From assembly GCF_001418205.1 (NCBI RefSeq), contig NZ_LIQF01000010.1, positions 69,102 through 121,027 of the forward strand: a stretch of DNA of 51,926 nt. The letters run 5' to 3'. Position 1 is the first letter of the stretch. Each line of letters starts with the position of its first letter. Shown here one piece after another: positions 9,976 through 18,703 of the stretch. Source of the DNA: Marinomonas fungiae (GTDB lineage Bacteria > Pseudomonadota > Gammaproteobacteria > Pseudomonadales > Marinomonadaceae). A program made the position numbers and the translations under genes. A model generated the notes under the pieces. That model made no database searches. It was not told the origin of the DNA and was given only the letters and a program-made list of their open reading frames with translations.

Positions 9976-10133
9976 GCTTAGCCTTTTCCTCGCTTGGATG
10001 GGGCGTCCTGCCCCAACGCGCTTGCGCGTCATCCTGACGCTAGGAAAAGGCATAAGCCCCTTGTCTGCTAATTCTGTTGAGCTTCGAGCTTGATGCTTTT
10101 ACGCCGGTCGGATGGGGCGTCTTGCAAAAGCAT
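9976..10133. repeat. Two related hairpin elements in the prpC-prpD gap
   Basis: The 354-base gap between prpD and prpC holds two long imperfect palindromes. The first spans 9976-10057: arms GCTTAGCCTTTTCCT and AGGAAAAGGCATAAGC, with nested GC-rich stems. The second spans 10093-10133: ATGCTTTT/AAAAGCAT enclosing ACGCC/GGCGT. Each contains the identical 12-mer GGATGGGGCGTC (9996-10007 and 10110-10121). No ORF is supported here. The pair looks like REP-type intergenic palindromes, or an RNA structure separating prpC from prpD expression. Confidence 0.6.
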
Positions 10134-10150
10134 GCAATCTCTCGTTCTAA

Positions 10151-11278
10151 TTAGTCTCGATCTGCAATATCCACCCAAGTGGCTTTCTCAGGGCCAATGT
10201 AGTCGGCGCTTGGGCGAATGATGCGGTTATTGGCACGTTGCTCCATCACATGAGACGCCCAACCTGTGACCCGTGAACATACGAAGATTGGGGTAAACAA
10301 TTTGGTTGGAATGCCCATAAAACGGTAGGCGCTGGCGTGGAAGAAATCGGCGTTACAGAACAGCTTCTTTTCACGCCACATAACTTCTTCGCAGCGCTCG
10401 GAAACGGCATACAGTTGGGTATCCCCCACTTCTTCAGACAGTTTCTTTGACCACTTTTTAATGATGTCATTACGAGGGTCGCGCTCACGGTAAATGGCGT
10501 GGCCAAAGCCCATGATTTTCTCTTTATTAGCCAGCATTCCCATGATTGCACTTTCTGCTTCATCTGGTGTTTGCCAAGGCTCAATCATATCCATCGCCGC
10601 TTCGTTGGCACCACCGTGCAGCGGGCCGCGAAGGCTACCGATGCCCCCAGTAATGCATGAATGCATGTCGGACAGAGTGGAGGCACAAACACGTGCGGTA
10701 AACGTTGAAGCGTTGAATTCGTGTTCAGCATAGAGAATCAGCGATGCATTCATCACTTTCTCATGCAGAGGGTTAGGCGTATCACTGTGCAGCATGGCTA
10801 AGAAATGGCCGGCTAGGCTGCTTACCGACGGGTTGAGTGTATCGATGCGTACTCCGTCATGGCTGAAGCGGTACCAATACAAAATGATCGCAGGCAAAGT
10901 CGCTAATAGGCGATCGGCTACATCTTGTTGCTGACTAAAGTCGGTCTCGGTTTCAAGGTTACCTAGAAATGAGCAGCCAGTGCGCATCACGTCCATTGGG
11001 TGAGCATCTTTTGGGATCAGCTCCAAGACGGATTTCAAAGGTTGCGGCAGCTCGCGTAGCTTCATCAGCTTGGTTTTATAATGATCAAGCTCTGCTTGGT
11101 TTGGCAGTTTGCCGTATAGAAGTAGGTAGGCCACTTCTTCAAAGCAGGCTTTGTCTGCTAACTCTTCGATATCGTAGCCACGGTAGGTCAGGCCGGAGCC
11201 CGTTTTACCGACGGTACATAGAGCGGTTTCCCCTGCGCTTTGGCCGCGAAGACCTGCGCCTGATAGTTCTTTAGCCAT
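10151..11278 (-). CDS. prpC: 2-methylcitrate synthase PrpC
   Basis: Condenses propionyl-CoA with oxaloacetate to give 2-methylcitrate, the entry step of the methylcitrate cycle. The protein is 375 residues, normal for short citrate-synthase-fold enzymes. The catalytic triad is visible: His221 in LRGPLHGGANEA, His260 in MGFGHAIY and Asp311 in FCNADFFHASAY. The N-terminal GLRGQSAGETALCTVG followed by GLTYRGYDI is characteristic of PrpC rather than GltA. It lies 214 bases after prpB and 354 before prpD on the same strand, with inverted repeats in both gaps. Confidence 0.95.
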   Translation of the reverse strand: MAKELSGAGLRGQSAGETALCTVGKTGSGLTYRGYDIEELADKACFEEVAYLLLYGKLPNQAELDHYKTKLMKLRELPQPLKSVLELIPKDAHPMDVMRTGCSFLGNLETETDFSQQQDVADRLLATLPAIILYWYRFSHDGVRIDTLNPSVSSLAGHFLAMLHSDTPNPLHEKVMNASLILYAEHEFNASTFTARVCASTLSDMHSCITGGIGSLRGPLHGGANEAAMDMIEPWQTPDEAESAIMGMLANKEKIMGFGHAIYRERDPRNDIIKKWSKKLSEEVGDTQLYAVSERCEEVMWREKKLFCNADFFHASAYRFMGIPTKLFTPIFVCSRVTGWASHVMEQRANNRIIRPSADYIGPEKATWVDIADRD

Positions 11279-11342
11279 TACTTATCTCCATTTTTATTTT
11301 TCGAGACGTTGGTAAAGCTACTGCGCTTGCCAATACTTTTTT

Positions 11343-11400
11343 AAAAACAGACTCAAAATGCTCATTTATAGTTATAAACTCTGCTTTTTCGTCTGTTTTT
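11343..11400 (-). repeat. Inverted repeat in the prpB-prpC gap
   Basis: A perfect 10-bp inverted repeat (AAAAACAGAC at 11343-11352, GTCTGTTTTT at 11391-11400) with a 38-base spacer lies between prpB and prpC. It could form a long-range stem in the operon mRNA and tune prpC level. Apart from this the 214-base gap holds nothing I recognise. Confidence 0.4.
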
Positions 11401-11492
11401 GCCTCGTCTTAGCTTCGCTCATGACGCTTTGCCTTTGTCTCTTTAGCGAGAGATTTGATTACTACTGTGAATCTCAGATGATCTTTAAAGTG

Positions 11493-12374
11493 TTATTTGT
11501 CCTTGGAAAAAAGCGCGTCGAGCTTTTGTTCGTAATCGTGGTAATTCAAGAAATCGTACAAATCCATACGGGTTTGCATGGTATCGACCACATTGCGTTG
11601 GTGGCCGTCATTTAATAGGTGTTGGTAAACATTCAGTGCGGCTTGGTTCATAGCGCGGAAGGCGCTTAAAGGGTAGAGCACAAGGTCGACGCCTGCGCTG
11701 GCTAGTTCTTCACGGCTAAACAGCGGGGTGGCGCCAAACTCAGTAATGTTGGCAAGTACTGGTACTTTCACAGCGTCCACAAATTCACGATATTGCTCAA
11801 GCGTCAGCATGGCTTCTGGGAAGATCATGTCAGCTCCAGCCTCAACACAGGCGACGGCGCGTTCGATCGCTGAGTCCATACCTTCAACCGCTAACGCGTC
11901 GGTACGTGCCATAATGACGAAATTGTCATCTTGACGTGCATCGACGCAGGCTTTAATGCGGTCGACCATTTCCGCTTGGCTGACAATCGCTTTATTGGGG
12001 CGATGGCCGCAGCGTTTTTGTTGTACTTGGTCCTCGATGTGTACGGCAGCTGCCCCCGCTTTTTCCATCTGCTGGATTGTGCGTGCGATATTGAATGCGC
12101 CACCAAAACCAGTATCGATATCTACTAATAAAGGTAATTGACTGGCAGCGGTGATGCGACGAACATCCTCTAGAACATCATTGAGATCGGTCATGCCCAA
12201 ATCGGGGAGTCCGTATGAAGCGTTGGCAACACCGCCGCCAGATAGGTAAATGGCATGATGTCCAGTTTGCTCAGCCATCATGGCGCAATAAGCGTTGACG
12301 GTGCCAACGACTTGTAGCGGTGAATGGTCTTTTATCGCTTGGCGAAAACGTGCGCCGGGTGATGCTAACGTCAT
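11493..12374 (-). CDS. prpB: 2-methylisocitrate lyase PrpB
   Basis: Splits 2-methylisocitrate into pyruvate and succinate, the last step of the methylcitrate cycle. It belongs to the isocitrate lyase/PEP mutase family. Counting from the chosen start, the catalytic KRCGH motif falls at about residues 120-124. The substrate loops [18 protein letters not shown] and [12 protein letters not shown] also match PrpB. I start at the ATG at 12374 (293 residues) because GAGGA lies five bases before it and the protein then opens [11 protein letters not shown] like its homologues. The ATG six codons upstream is less likely. The start follows the regulator stop by 27 bases, so they are probably co-transcribed. 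Confidence 0.95.
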   Translation of the reverse strand: MTLASPGARFRQAIKDHSPLQVVGTVNAYCAMMAEQTGHHAIYLSGGGVANASYGLPDLGMTDLNDVLEDVRRITAASQLPLLVDIDTGFGGAFNIARTIQQMEKAGAAAVHIEDQVQQKRCGHRPNKAIVSQAEMVDRIKACVDARQDDNFVIMARTDALAVEGMDSAIERAVACVEAGADMIFPEAMLTLEQYREFVDAVKVPVLANITEFGATPLFSREELASAGVDLVLYPLSAFRAMNQAALNVYQHLLNDGHQRNVVDTMQTRMDLYDFLNYHDYEQKLDALFSKDK

Positions 12375-12401
12375 ATGGTCCTCACTTCTCATTTCTATTG
12401 G

Positions 12402-13109
12402 CTAAGGTTGGCCAGTGTTACCCTGAGAGATGCTGTTTTGTAGCATCGCTTTCTTCAAAAGATTCGCCGCGCGACTGATGTGGCGACGCATTAATAATTC
12501 TGCTAGATCGCCTTCTCGGTTGGCGACGGCATCTAAAATCGCTTTATGCTCACGCAGTGCCTGACGTGGGTCAGGGCGGGAGTCCGCTGTGTAACGGCGA
12601 TACATTCTGATCGTGGCATATAAATCTTGGGTGAGCGCCCGAATCAGTTTTTTGTTTTGACTGGCTTGAATGATGCGTAAATGGAAGTCTTCGTTGCCAT
12701 ATTGGCTCACATAGTGCTCATCTTGGTTGGCATCTAAGTGGGCTTGGTGATCGTCTAGCAGTTTATAAAGCTCATTCACTTCTTCTTCGCTGATCAATTC
12801 AGCAGCTAAACGAGCCGCCATGCCTTCCATTGCTTCACGTAAGGTGTAGATGTCTAATAGGTCTTCAATGTTAAGCTCGATCACGCGGGCACCAACATTG
12901 GCAGTGCGGGTAATCAAACCTAAGGCTTCAAGTTTCACAAGGGCTTCGCGCAATGGCCCGCGGGAAACACCATAGCGCTTAGCCAGCTCAGGCTCTGAGA
13001 TTTTGCTGCCGAGTGGTAAAACACCTTCAACGATCTCCGCTGTTAAGCGTTGTGTTAAGTCGTCGGTTAGGGTGGCAGATTTGATTTGAGTAACCTTGTC
13101 CAAGCTCAT
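12402..13109 (-). CDS. prpR: GntR-family (FCD) regulator of the methylcitrate operon
   Basis: DNA-binding transcription factor, first gene of the prp operon. Residues about 12-80 form the GntR winged helix-turn-helix (ISEPELAKRYGVSRGPLREALVKLEALGLI). Residues about 85-215 form the all-helical FCD ligand domain with the His/Asp pattern of metal- and acid-binding members (LREAMEG, EDFHLRIIQAS, EHKAILDAV). Length 235. Its own promoter carries palindromes ATTGTCGACAAT, the size and symmetry expected for this family, so autoregulation together with prpBCD is likely. The methylcitrate pathway role is inferred from position. The symbol prpR is also used for an unrelated sigma54 activator in enterics, so it describes role rather than orthology. 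Confidence 0.85.
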   Translation of the reverse strand: MSLDKVTQIKSATLTDDLTQRLTAEIVEGVLPLGSKISEPELAKRYGVSRGPLREALVKLEALGLITRTANVGARVIELNIEDLLDIYTLREAMEGMAARLAAELISEEEVNELYKLLDDHQAHLDANQDEHYVSQYGNEDFHLRIIQASQNKKLIRALTQDLYATIRMYRRYTADSRPDPRQALREHKAILDAVANREGDLAELLMRRHISRAANLLKKAMLQNSISQGNTGQP

Positions 13110-13121
13110 GTCCTACTTCGT

Positions 13122-13237
13122 TGTCTACAATGAAACCATTTATAGGGTGAAAATGAGTATAGATCAAGGAGGATTGTCGACAATTCGACTTAGGTCTTAG
13201 TTTAAAAAATATTTTCTAAGGATGTATTGTCGACAAT
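13122..13237. promoter_or_regulatory. Three operator sites of the prp promoter
   Basis: ATTGTCGACAAT, a perfect 12-bp palindrome, occurs at 13173-13184 and again at 13226-13237. A third copy with two changes (GTTGTCTACAAT) lies at 13121-13132. Relative to the predicted minus-strand promoter, one lies just upstream of the -35 box, one overlaps the start of transcription and one is about 50 bases further up. This is consistent with repression by the GntR protein and possible looping. Confidence 0.8.
13139..13167 (-). promoter_or_regulatory. Sigma70 promoter of the prp operon
   Basis: On the minus strand TTGATC (13162-13167) and a perfect TATAAT (13139-13144) are separated by exactly 17 bases. 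The box lies between two TTGTCGACAA-type operators and about 30 bases before the regulator start codon. Confidence 0.75.
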
Positions 13238-13247
13238 CTTTAGTGTC

Positions 13248-13961
13248 CTACCAGGAGATGGGCTGATGATTCCAGTCCATGTAACTGGCTTTACCATCTA
13301 TTTCTAAAGCGTCTAATAGGCTTAATAGCTGGGCCGCCACAAACTCGGGCGAGAACAGTTTGCCTTCAGGGACCGAACCTTGAAAAGGCTCAGATAATGG
13401 AGTGTCTGTAGTTCCTGGGTGGAAGGCTAGCAATTTGATATTTTTGGCTCGTCGAGCCAGTTCCACAGAAAAGGTCTGAACCATCATGTTTAGTGCCGCC
13501 TTAGATGCTCGGTAGCTGTACCAACCACCCAGCTGGTTGTCGCTGATGCTGCCAATGCGAGCGCTGAAGAGTACCACTTTACAAGGCTCTGTACTTTTAA
13601 GGTGAGGTGTGAGGTATTTAAGCCAAAGAGAAGGGATGACAGTATTTGCTTCAAATACTTTGCGCATATTTTCAGCGCTAATTGCTTCTATCTTACGTTC
13701 AGGCTGTAACTCGCCCTGATGCAAAATGCCTTGGCAGATAAATGTGAATGCCACGGGGTAGTTAAGTTTGAGGCCAGAGCACAGTTGCTCGATACAGGCT
13801 TCTGTGTATTCACAGTTAAAAGACGTTACCTTTTCATTGGAAAAGGTCTGCTGACGACTGATGGCTATGATTTGTTGGCAGTCTGGGGCTTCGATTAATT
13901 GCTCTATAATCGCTTGGGCAATTTTACTGCCAGCACCAACAACAATGGCTGTGTAAGGCAT
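13248..13961 (-). CDS. Short-chain dehydrogenase/reductase
   Basis: NAD(P)-dependent oxidoreductase of the SDR superfamily with unknown substrate. The 237 residues show the nucleotide-binding GAGSKIA at 9-15, a catalytic Ser at about 133 in VVLFSARIGS, and the YxxxK pair Tyr150/Lys154 (YRASK), followed by the FHPGTTDTPLSEPF loop. The similarity is to C-factor/CsgA-like SDRs with a divergent first glycine motif. It is encoded upstream of the prp promoter on the same strand and ends only 10 bases before an operator; I see no reason to tie it to propionate metabolism. It stands 63 bases downstream of the DCC-family gene and may be co-transcribed with it. Confidence 0.85.
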   Translation of the reverse strand: MPYTAIVVGAGSKIAQAIIEQLIEAPDCQQIIAISRQQTFSNEKVTSFNCEYTEACIEQLCSGLKLNYPVAFTFICQGILHQGELQPERKIEAISAENMRKVFEANTVIPSLWLKYLTPHLKSTEPCKVVLFSARIGSISDNQLGGWYSYRASKAALNMMVQTFSVELARRAKNIKLLAFHPGTTDTPLSEPFQGSVPEGKLFSPEFVAAQLLSLLDALEIDGKASYMDWNHQPISW

Positions 13962-14024
13962 TTTATTCTCCTTCTACGTTATTATGAGTACGTAGAAAGG
14001 ACGTTGCTTGGATTGCTGATTTGT

Positions 14025-14429
14025 TTACTTCAAATCATGGGGCGGGCAAACATCTTTTTCACAAGCATCACAACGTTTCTGACCCGTTAGCCAAAACGAA
14101 ATTTTATGGCGGTGCTTGGCAAACAACAGATAACCTCGATCAGCAAACCAACGAATCACTGGCCAGCGTAATAAGGTTAGCCATTTGTGTTTCCCAACCG
14201 CTTGCCAAACTGCCACATTGGCGTCCAATCCTGTTAATAACTGTCCATTATGGTCAATCGCGTGGAGCAAACGGTCAGCCGCTTGCTTGTCGATTTGTGG
14301 GTAAAGGGTGTCGAATACCTCACTATGAATGTCGACCAGCTTCAAACGCTGCTCGGTATTGTAGCGTTGTAGCATCGCAATCTCTTTCATGCACAGTGGG
14401 CAATGACCATCATAGAACAGAGTAACCAT
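14025..14429 (-). CDS. DCC-family thiol-disulfide protein (DUF393)
   Basis: Small predicted thiol-disulfide oxidoreductase-like protein of 134 residues. The family signature FYDGHCPLC stands at 5-13 with the Cys10/Cys13 pair. LVDIHSE and the GLDANVAVWQAVG segment are also typical of DUF393. The C-terminus adds a second cysteine cluster (CDACEKDVC) that could bind metal. The biochemical role of this family is not established. It lies nine bases downstream of the DUF3429 gene and probably forms an operon with it. Confidence 0.85.
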   Translation of the reverse strand: MVTLFYDGHCPLCMKEIAMLQRYNTEQRLKLVDIHSEVFDTLYPQIDKQAADRLLHAIDHNGQLLTGLDANVAVWQAVGKHKWLTLLRWPVIRWFADRGYLLFAKHRHKISFWLTGQKRCDACEKDVCPPHDLK

Positions 14430-14438
14430 GATTCATCC

Positions 14439-14885
14439 TTAGAATCTAGGGTAGAGCATTAATAAATGCAGCGCACATACCAGCGTCGTTAGTATGAAAC
14501 GCAAGTTTGGATAAAAGCTTTGATCTGGGCGAATTTGTTTGAGCCAGCGGACTTCTAACCAAAAAATACTGATATAGCCACACAAGAGCAACAATAGGGA
14601 CATATGGGGTTGTTGAATCAACAAGCCACACCAAGCCGAGATTGCCACCAAGTTACTACCGATCAACAGTGCCTTTCCCTTGGCTTGGAAAGGCTGTTCT
14701 AGGACCTGCCCCCAAATGGCACCACTTAAAAAGCTTAAAATGATAGCGCTGTAAGCTACGAAAACGGATTGGGCGAGAAAGCCATGCCCATAGAAATCGA
14801 AGTGGAAAGTTAGTGTGCTGGCGAGAAATGGCAGCAGTCCAAGAGCCCCTAACACTTTAATAAGCGAGCGCGATGAATTACGCAT
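14439..14885 (-). CDS. DUF3429 membrane protein
   Basis: A 148-residue inner membrane protein with about four to five hydrophobic helices (roughly 8-27, 37-58, 72-90, 94-110 and 128-146). The segment AIILSFLSGAIWG is characteristic of DUF3429, whose function is unknown. It is the first gene of a two- or three-gene unit with the DCC and SDR genes. It is divergent from glyS, with 219 bases between the two starts. Confidence 0.8.
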   Translation of the reverse strand: MRNSSRSLIKVLGALGLLPFLASTLTFHFDFYGHGFLAQSVFVAYSAIILSFLSGAIWGQVLEQPFQAKGKALLIGSNLVAISAWCGLLIQQPHMSLLLLLCGYISIFWLEVRWLKQIRPDQSFYPNLRFILTTLVCALHLLMLYPRF

Positions 14886-15002
14886 GAAATATGTCCAAAA
14901 GTAAAAATGGTTTACAAGAATTACGTATTATCTAACAGATTGGATCTTAAGGCATGTGAAGCGCATCACATTTAACGAATTTTACTCAAGTTATTCGGGC
15001 CA

Positions 15003-15031
15003 TTGAGTCGATCATTGCCACGGAGTACAAT
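15003..15031 (+). promoter_or_regulatory. Predicted sigma70 promoter of glyS
   Basis: TTGAGT (15003-15008) and TACAAT (15026-15031) with a 17-base spacer, about 75 bases before the glyS start. No glycine riboswitch or T-box-like structure is apparent in the leader. Confidence 0.5.
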
Positions 15032-15104
15032 GTCGAACTTATTTTATCGGCTACGCCGTTGCGCGCCAGCCGTTCCTAAATTAACAAATTAAGGTGTGTT
15101 GAAA

Positions 15105-16481
15105 ATGCCAGCTAAAACGATGGATGAACTCGTTTCCCTGTGTAAACGTCGTGGATTTATTTTCCAAGGCAGTGAGATTTACGGTGGTATGCAAGGTGCG
15201 TACGACTACGGTCCATTAGGTATTGAGCTAAAAAACAACCTTAAAGCGGCATGGTGGCGCGCTATGGTCTACGAGCGTGATGACGTAGAAGGCCTAGACG
15301 CTGCAATCATCCAGAACAAATACGTGTACAAATACTCTGGTCACGAAGATACATTCACTGACCCAATGGTGGACTGTCACGAATGTAAATCACGTATGCG
15401 TGCTGACCACATGAAAGACATTAAAGTTTGTGATAACTGTGGCTCGACGAATGTGACTGAGCCTCGTGATTTCAACTTGATGTTCAAGACTAACGTTGGC
15501 CCAATGGTGAACGAAGAGTCTTACACCTACCTACGCCCAGAAACGGCACAGGGTATTTTTACCAACTTTAAAAACGTTGTGGATTCTACTTCGCGTGCTT
15601 TGCCATTTGGTATCGCGCAAATTGGTAAATCGTTCCGTAATGAAATCACACCACGTAACTTCATTTTCCGTGTACGTGAATTTGAACAAATGGAGCTGGA
15701 ATTCTTCTGTAAGCCTGGCGAAGACGAAAAGTGGCACCAAACGTGGGTTGAATTGCGTACACAATGGTGGCTGGACCAAGGTCTTGGCAAAGAAAACATG
15801 GAATTTGAACATGTCACTGGCGATGATCTTGCGCACTACTCAAAGGCAACTGTGGATATCTTGTACAAGTTTCCACATGGTTTTGAAGAGTTAGAAGGGG
15901 TTGCAAACCGTACTGACTACGATCTTGGCTCACACACTAAAGCACAAGAAGAATTCGGTCTGTCGGCCAAAGTTAAGAAGAATGAACACTCTACGACTAA
16001 ACTAGCGGTGCGTGATCTTGAAGAAAACAAGATGATAGTTCCATTCTGTATCGAGCCTTCTGCAGGTCTAGATCGTGGTGTACTTGCAGTTCTTACAGAA
16101 GCCTACACAGAAGAAGAGTTGGAAAACGGTACCAGCCGTACAGTTCTTAAACTTAAGCCACACCTAGCGCCAATCAAGGTTGCAGTATTGCCACTTAAGA
16201 AGAACAAGCCTGAAATCGTAGATGCCGCAAAAGCGATTAAGAACCGTCTACAAAAACTGGGTCTTGGTCGTATTCTTTATGAGAACACTGGTAACGTAGG
16301 TAAAGGCTACCGTCGCCATGACGAAGTAGGCACACCGATTTGTATCACCGTTGACTTTGATACTATTGAACAAGAAGGTGCGCCAGTAACCGTGCGTCAC
16401 CGTGACACCATGGAACAAGAAGTGGTGAACACGGCGGATCTACCAAGCTTTATCTTGAATTACTTTGTAAACCAGAACTAA
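15105..16481 (+). CDS. glyS: Glycyl-tRNA synthetase, single-chain homodimer type
   Basis: Charges tRNA-Gly with glycine in an ATP-dependent class II reaction. This is the homodimeric (alpha2) form, not the alpha2-beta2 GlyQ/GlyS pair usual in gammaproteobacteria. It opens with [15 protein letters not shown], which is typical of that type. A four-cysteine zinc cluster lies at about residues 91-112 (CHEC, then CDNC). Class II motif 2 ([19 protein letters not shown]) and motif 3 ([10 protein letters not shown]) follow. A C-terminal anticodon-binding domain holds [20 protein letters not shown] start at the ATG at 15105 (458 residues) because AAGGTG lies eight bases before it; a GTG three codons upstream is possible. 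It is a monocistronic unit with its own terminator. Confidence 0.95.
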   Translation: MPAKTMDELVSLCKRRGFIFQGSEIYGGMQGAYDYGPLGIELKNNLKAAWWRAMVYERDDVEGLDAAIIQNKYVYKYSGHEDTFTDPMVDCHECKSRMRADHMKDIKVCDNCGSTNVTEPRDFNLMFKTNVGPMVNEESYTYLRPETAQGIFTNFKNVVDSTSRALPFGIAQIGKSFRNEITPRNFIFRVREFEQMELEFFCKPGEDEKWHQTWVELRTQWWLDQGLGKENMEFEHVTGDDLAHYSKATVDILYKFPHGFEELEGVANRTDYDLGSHTKAQEEFGLSAKVKKNEHSTTKLAVRDLEENKMIVPFCIEPSAGLDRGVLAVLTEAYTEEELENGTSRTVLKLKPHLAPIKVAVLPLKKNKPEIVDAAKAIKNRLQKLGLGRILYENTGNVGKGYRRHDEVGTPICITVDFDTIEQEGAPVTVRHRDTMEQEVVNTADLPSFILNYFVNQN

Positions 16482-16500
16482 GATTTAGTTTACCAAACGC

Positions 16501-16534
16501 AAAAAAAACCGATGCTACGGCATCGGTTTTTTTT
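16501..16534. terminator. Bidirectional terminator between glyS and the rhodanese gene
   Basis: A run of eight A residues, a CCGATGC/GCATCGG stem with a TACG tetraloop and a run of eight T residues. It can end transcription of glyS (plus) and of the convergent rhodanese operon (minus). Confidence 0.9.
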
Positions 16535-16543
16535 ATGCTGTTG

Positions 16544-16930
16544 CTATGGCTCTGAAGCTTGCATTTCCTCTAAGCCACCACCGTTGTACACATTTACAAA
16601 GCCCATGTCGTATAGCTCACGTTTAGCATGTGATGCACGGCTACCACTGCGGCAGTAGACCACGATGGGAGTGTTACGGTCGATTGGATTGGCGGATTTG
16701 GATAATGTGCTAAGTGGCATATTGATCGCATTTTTAAGGTGCCCCGCCTTAAATTCTTGCGCGGTGCGTACATCGATCAACATGGCGCCTTTGCTAATTT
16801 CTTGCCAAGCCATATCTGAGCGCTTCGAGGCCATTGCTGCATTGATGCCAAAAACGCCAACAAGCAGTACAACAATAACCATAATGAAGATTTTAAAGGG
16901 GGTATTTGTATCGACTGATAAACGTTCCAT
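16544..16930 (-). CDS. Membrane-anchored rhodanese-like protein
   Basis: A 128-residue protein with one N-terminal transmembrane segment (about 12-32) and a single rhodanese domain. Active-site Cys93 lies in VVYCRSGSRA and LIDVRTAQEFKAGHL matches the conserved CDC25-like motif. Such proteins carry sulfane sulfur on the cysteine; the physiological acceptor is unknown. The domain most likely faces the periplasm or the membrane surface. It lies 12 bases downstream of the esterase gene on the same strand, so the two are probably co-transcribed, and it ends at a bidirectional terminator. Confidence 0.88.
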   Translation of the reverse strand: MERLSVDTNTPFKIFIMVIVVLLVGVFGINAAMASKRSDMAWQEISKGAMLIDVRTAQEFKAGHLKNAINMPLSTLSKSANPIDRNTPIVVYCRSGSRASHAKRELYDMGFVNVYNGGGLEEMQASEP

Positions 16931-16942
16931 TGTTGTTATCCT

Positions 16943-17902
16943 CTAAAGTTGTCGAGCAAAAAAATCCGTTATATCGCGTGTTACAGGTGCTTTATCTGGA
17001 ATAAACCAAATCAGGTTTGAAACCATTTCCACATGTCCCATACTGGGATAAATTATGGTCTCTACTTGCCCTCCTTGTTGCTGAATTTTTTCGAACAAAA
17101 GACTGATATTACGTTGGCCTACTAAGTTATCTTGTGCTCCCCAAAGCAATAACATTGGCGGCTCATGACCCTCTATAAAAGTAGTGACTGTCATTTGCGG
17201 GTAGCGCTCAGGTGGACCGAAAATATCTTTTAAGTCTTCCTCTTCGGGAATGAAATCATAAGGACCTGATAGCCCTGCAAAGGCTTTGATCTGTTCCGTA
17301 GAGTGTCCGTGTTGCGCGAGATAGCGTTCGTCAGCACTCAACAAAGCGCCGATATGAGCCCCCGCGGAATGCCCCATAATCACTAACTGATTTGGATCTC
17401 CAAAATAGCTTGCAATGTTATCTAGTGTCCAAGCTACGGCCAGAGCGCCATCTTCTACAAACGCGGGAAAAATCACTTCTGGGTATTTCCGGTAGTCAGG
17501 AATGACAACAATGTATCCTTGATCCACAAAGGGCTTAGCCACGAATGGATACATCGCTTTGCTGCCGTCGCTCCAGCGTCCACCATAGAAAAATACTAAC
17601 ACTGGACGAGGCCGATCTCGTTTGTCTGAGGGTACGTAAATATCCAGTTTCTGCTGCGGATGTTTCCCATAGGCAATCCCTCGATGTCTTTCATGTGCAT
17701 CGAGATGAGACGGCAAATTAGCAAGCTGGACACCTATTTGAGTGCAACCGGAACTTAGCAATGCAGCCACAGTGATGAGAGTCGATTTAATGTTTATAGG
17801 AAGTCCCTGACTTGTTTTTACAAAAAGGTTACGTATCGAATGAAAGATTGGATGACCACACAATGAAAAAAGATTTCCTTGAGTATTTTTTGCGTTAGGC
17901 AT
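16943..17902 (-). CDS. Alpha/beta hydrolase, probable lipoprotein esterase
   Basis: Carboxylesterase-like alpha/beta hydrolase of the kynurenine formamidase/BD-FAE type. The nucleophile Ser179 lies in GHSAG (177-181), and likely partners are Asp258 (GAQDN) and His290 (MGH). The oxyanion segment is FFYGGRW at 105-110, a variant of the usual HGG. A lipobox-like LLSSGC puts a candidate lipidated cysteine at residue 53, but it is preceded by an unusually long 40-residue stretch. Either the true start lies downstream at a non-ATG codon that I cannot identify, or the N-terminus is atypical. It is divergent from nfsA with 63 bases between starts. Confidence 0.82.
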   Translation of the reverse strand: MPNAKNTQGNLFSLCGHPIFHSIRNLFVKTSQGLPINIKSTLITVAALLSSGCTQIGVQLANLPSHLDAHERHRGIAYGKHPQQKLDIYVPSDKRDRPRPVLVFFYGGRWSDGSKAMYPFVAKPFVDQGYIVVIPDYRKYPEVIFPAFVEDGALAVAWTLDNIASYFGDPNQLVIMGHSAGAHIGALLSADERYLAQHGHSTEQIKAFAGLSGPYDFIPEEEDLKDIFGPPERYPQMTVTTFIEGHEPPMLLLWGAQDNLVGQRNISLLFEKIQQQGGQVETIIYPSMGHVEMVSNLIWFIPDKAPVTRDITDFFARQL

Positions 17903-17965
17903 TGGTCAGCTTGATACACCTCTTCATAATCCTTCTACTAAATAGCGTATGACAAGGAGCCTAAG

Positions 17966-18703
17966 ATGAATGCTGTATTAGAGCTATTAAAATCTCATCG
18001 ATCGATTCGCAAGTTCACCGAACAGCCGTTGCCAAACGGCTTACTGGAAAAACTAATCGCTGCCGCACAGGGCGCTTCTTCAAGCAACCATGTGCAAGCC
18101 TATAGCATTATCCGTATCAGTGATCCGTGTAATCGCGCACAGTTGAAATCCCTATCAGGAGAGCAGGCCTATATTGAACAGGCGGCTGAATTCCTAGTGT
18201 TCTGTGCCGATATGAAACGTAATACTGAAGCCGCTGCACGGACCGGCATAGAGCCGACTATGGGCATGACTGAACAGCTATTGGTAGCGACCATTGATAC
18301 CGCATTGGTGGCACAAAACCTTGCCGTCGCCGCCGAATCAGAAGGTTTAGGTATTGTCTACATTGGTGGCGTGCGTAATAACCCAGGGGCTATTAGCGAG
18401 CTATTAAAACTACCGAAACACGTCTACCCAGTATTTGGTATGTGTATTGGTTATGCGGACCAAGACCCTGAAGTGAAACCGCGTTTACCGCTAGCCACAG
18501 TGTTAAAACAGGACTACTACGATAATCAACATGACCCTGTGCTAGTGGACCAATACGACTCAGAAATGGAGCGTTATTATCAAGCGCGTACGGGAAGCAA
18601 TAAAACCTCAAATTGGTCTCAAAGTATGGCTCCAATGTTCTCAGGCAAACTGCGCCCACATATGCGCGAATTCCTGATAAAACAAGGTTTTGAAATGAAG
18701 TAA
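17966..18703 (+). CDS. nfsA: Oxygen-insensitive NADPH nitroreductase NfsA
   Basis: FMN flavoprotein that reduces nitroaromatics, quinones and chromate with NADPH by two-electron steps. The 245 residues follow E. coli NfsA: HRSIRKFTEQPL near the N-terminus (FMN phosphate contact), QGASSSNHVQAYSIIRI, AAEFLVFCADMKR, GLGIVYIGGVRNN and KPRLPLATV. An AGGAG ribosome site lies seven bases before the ATG. It stands alone, immediately upstream of the tRNA gene. Confidence 0.93.
   Translation: MNAVLELLKSHRSIRKFTEQPLPNGLLEKLIAAAQGASSSNHVQAYSIIRISDPCNRAQLKSLSGEQAYIEQAAEFLVFCADMKRNTEAAARTGIEPTMGMTEQLLVATIDTALVAQNLAVAAESEGLGIVYIGGVRNNPGAISELLKLPKHVYPVFGMCIGYADQDPEVKPRLPLATVLKQDYYDNQHDPVLVDQYDSEMERYYQARTGSNKTSNWSQSMAPMFSGKLRPHMREFLIKQGFEMK

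Noticed and set aside
10246..10584. 112-codon ORF on the minus strand inside prpC
   Set aside because: Different frame of the conserved prpC coding region; no supporting features.
14021..14425. 134-codon ORF on the plus strand
   Set aside because: Almost exactly antisense to the DCC-family gene, which has a clear signature; regarded as a shadow.
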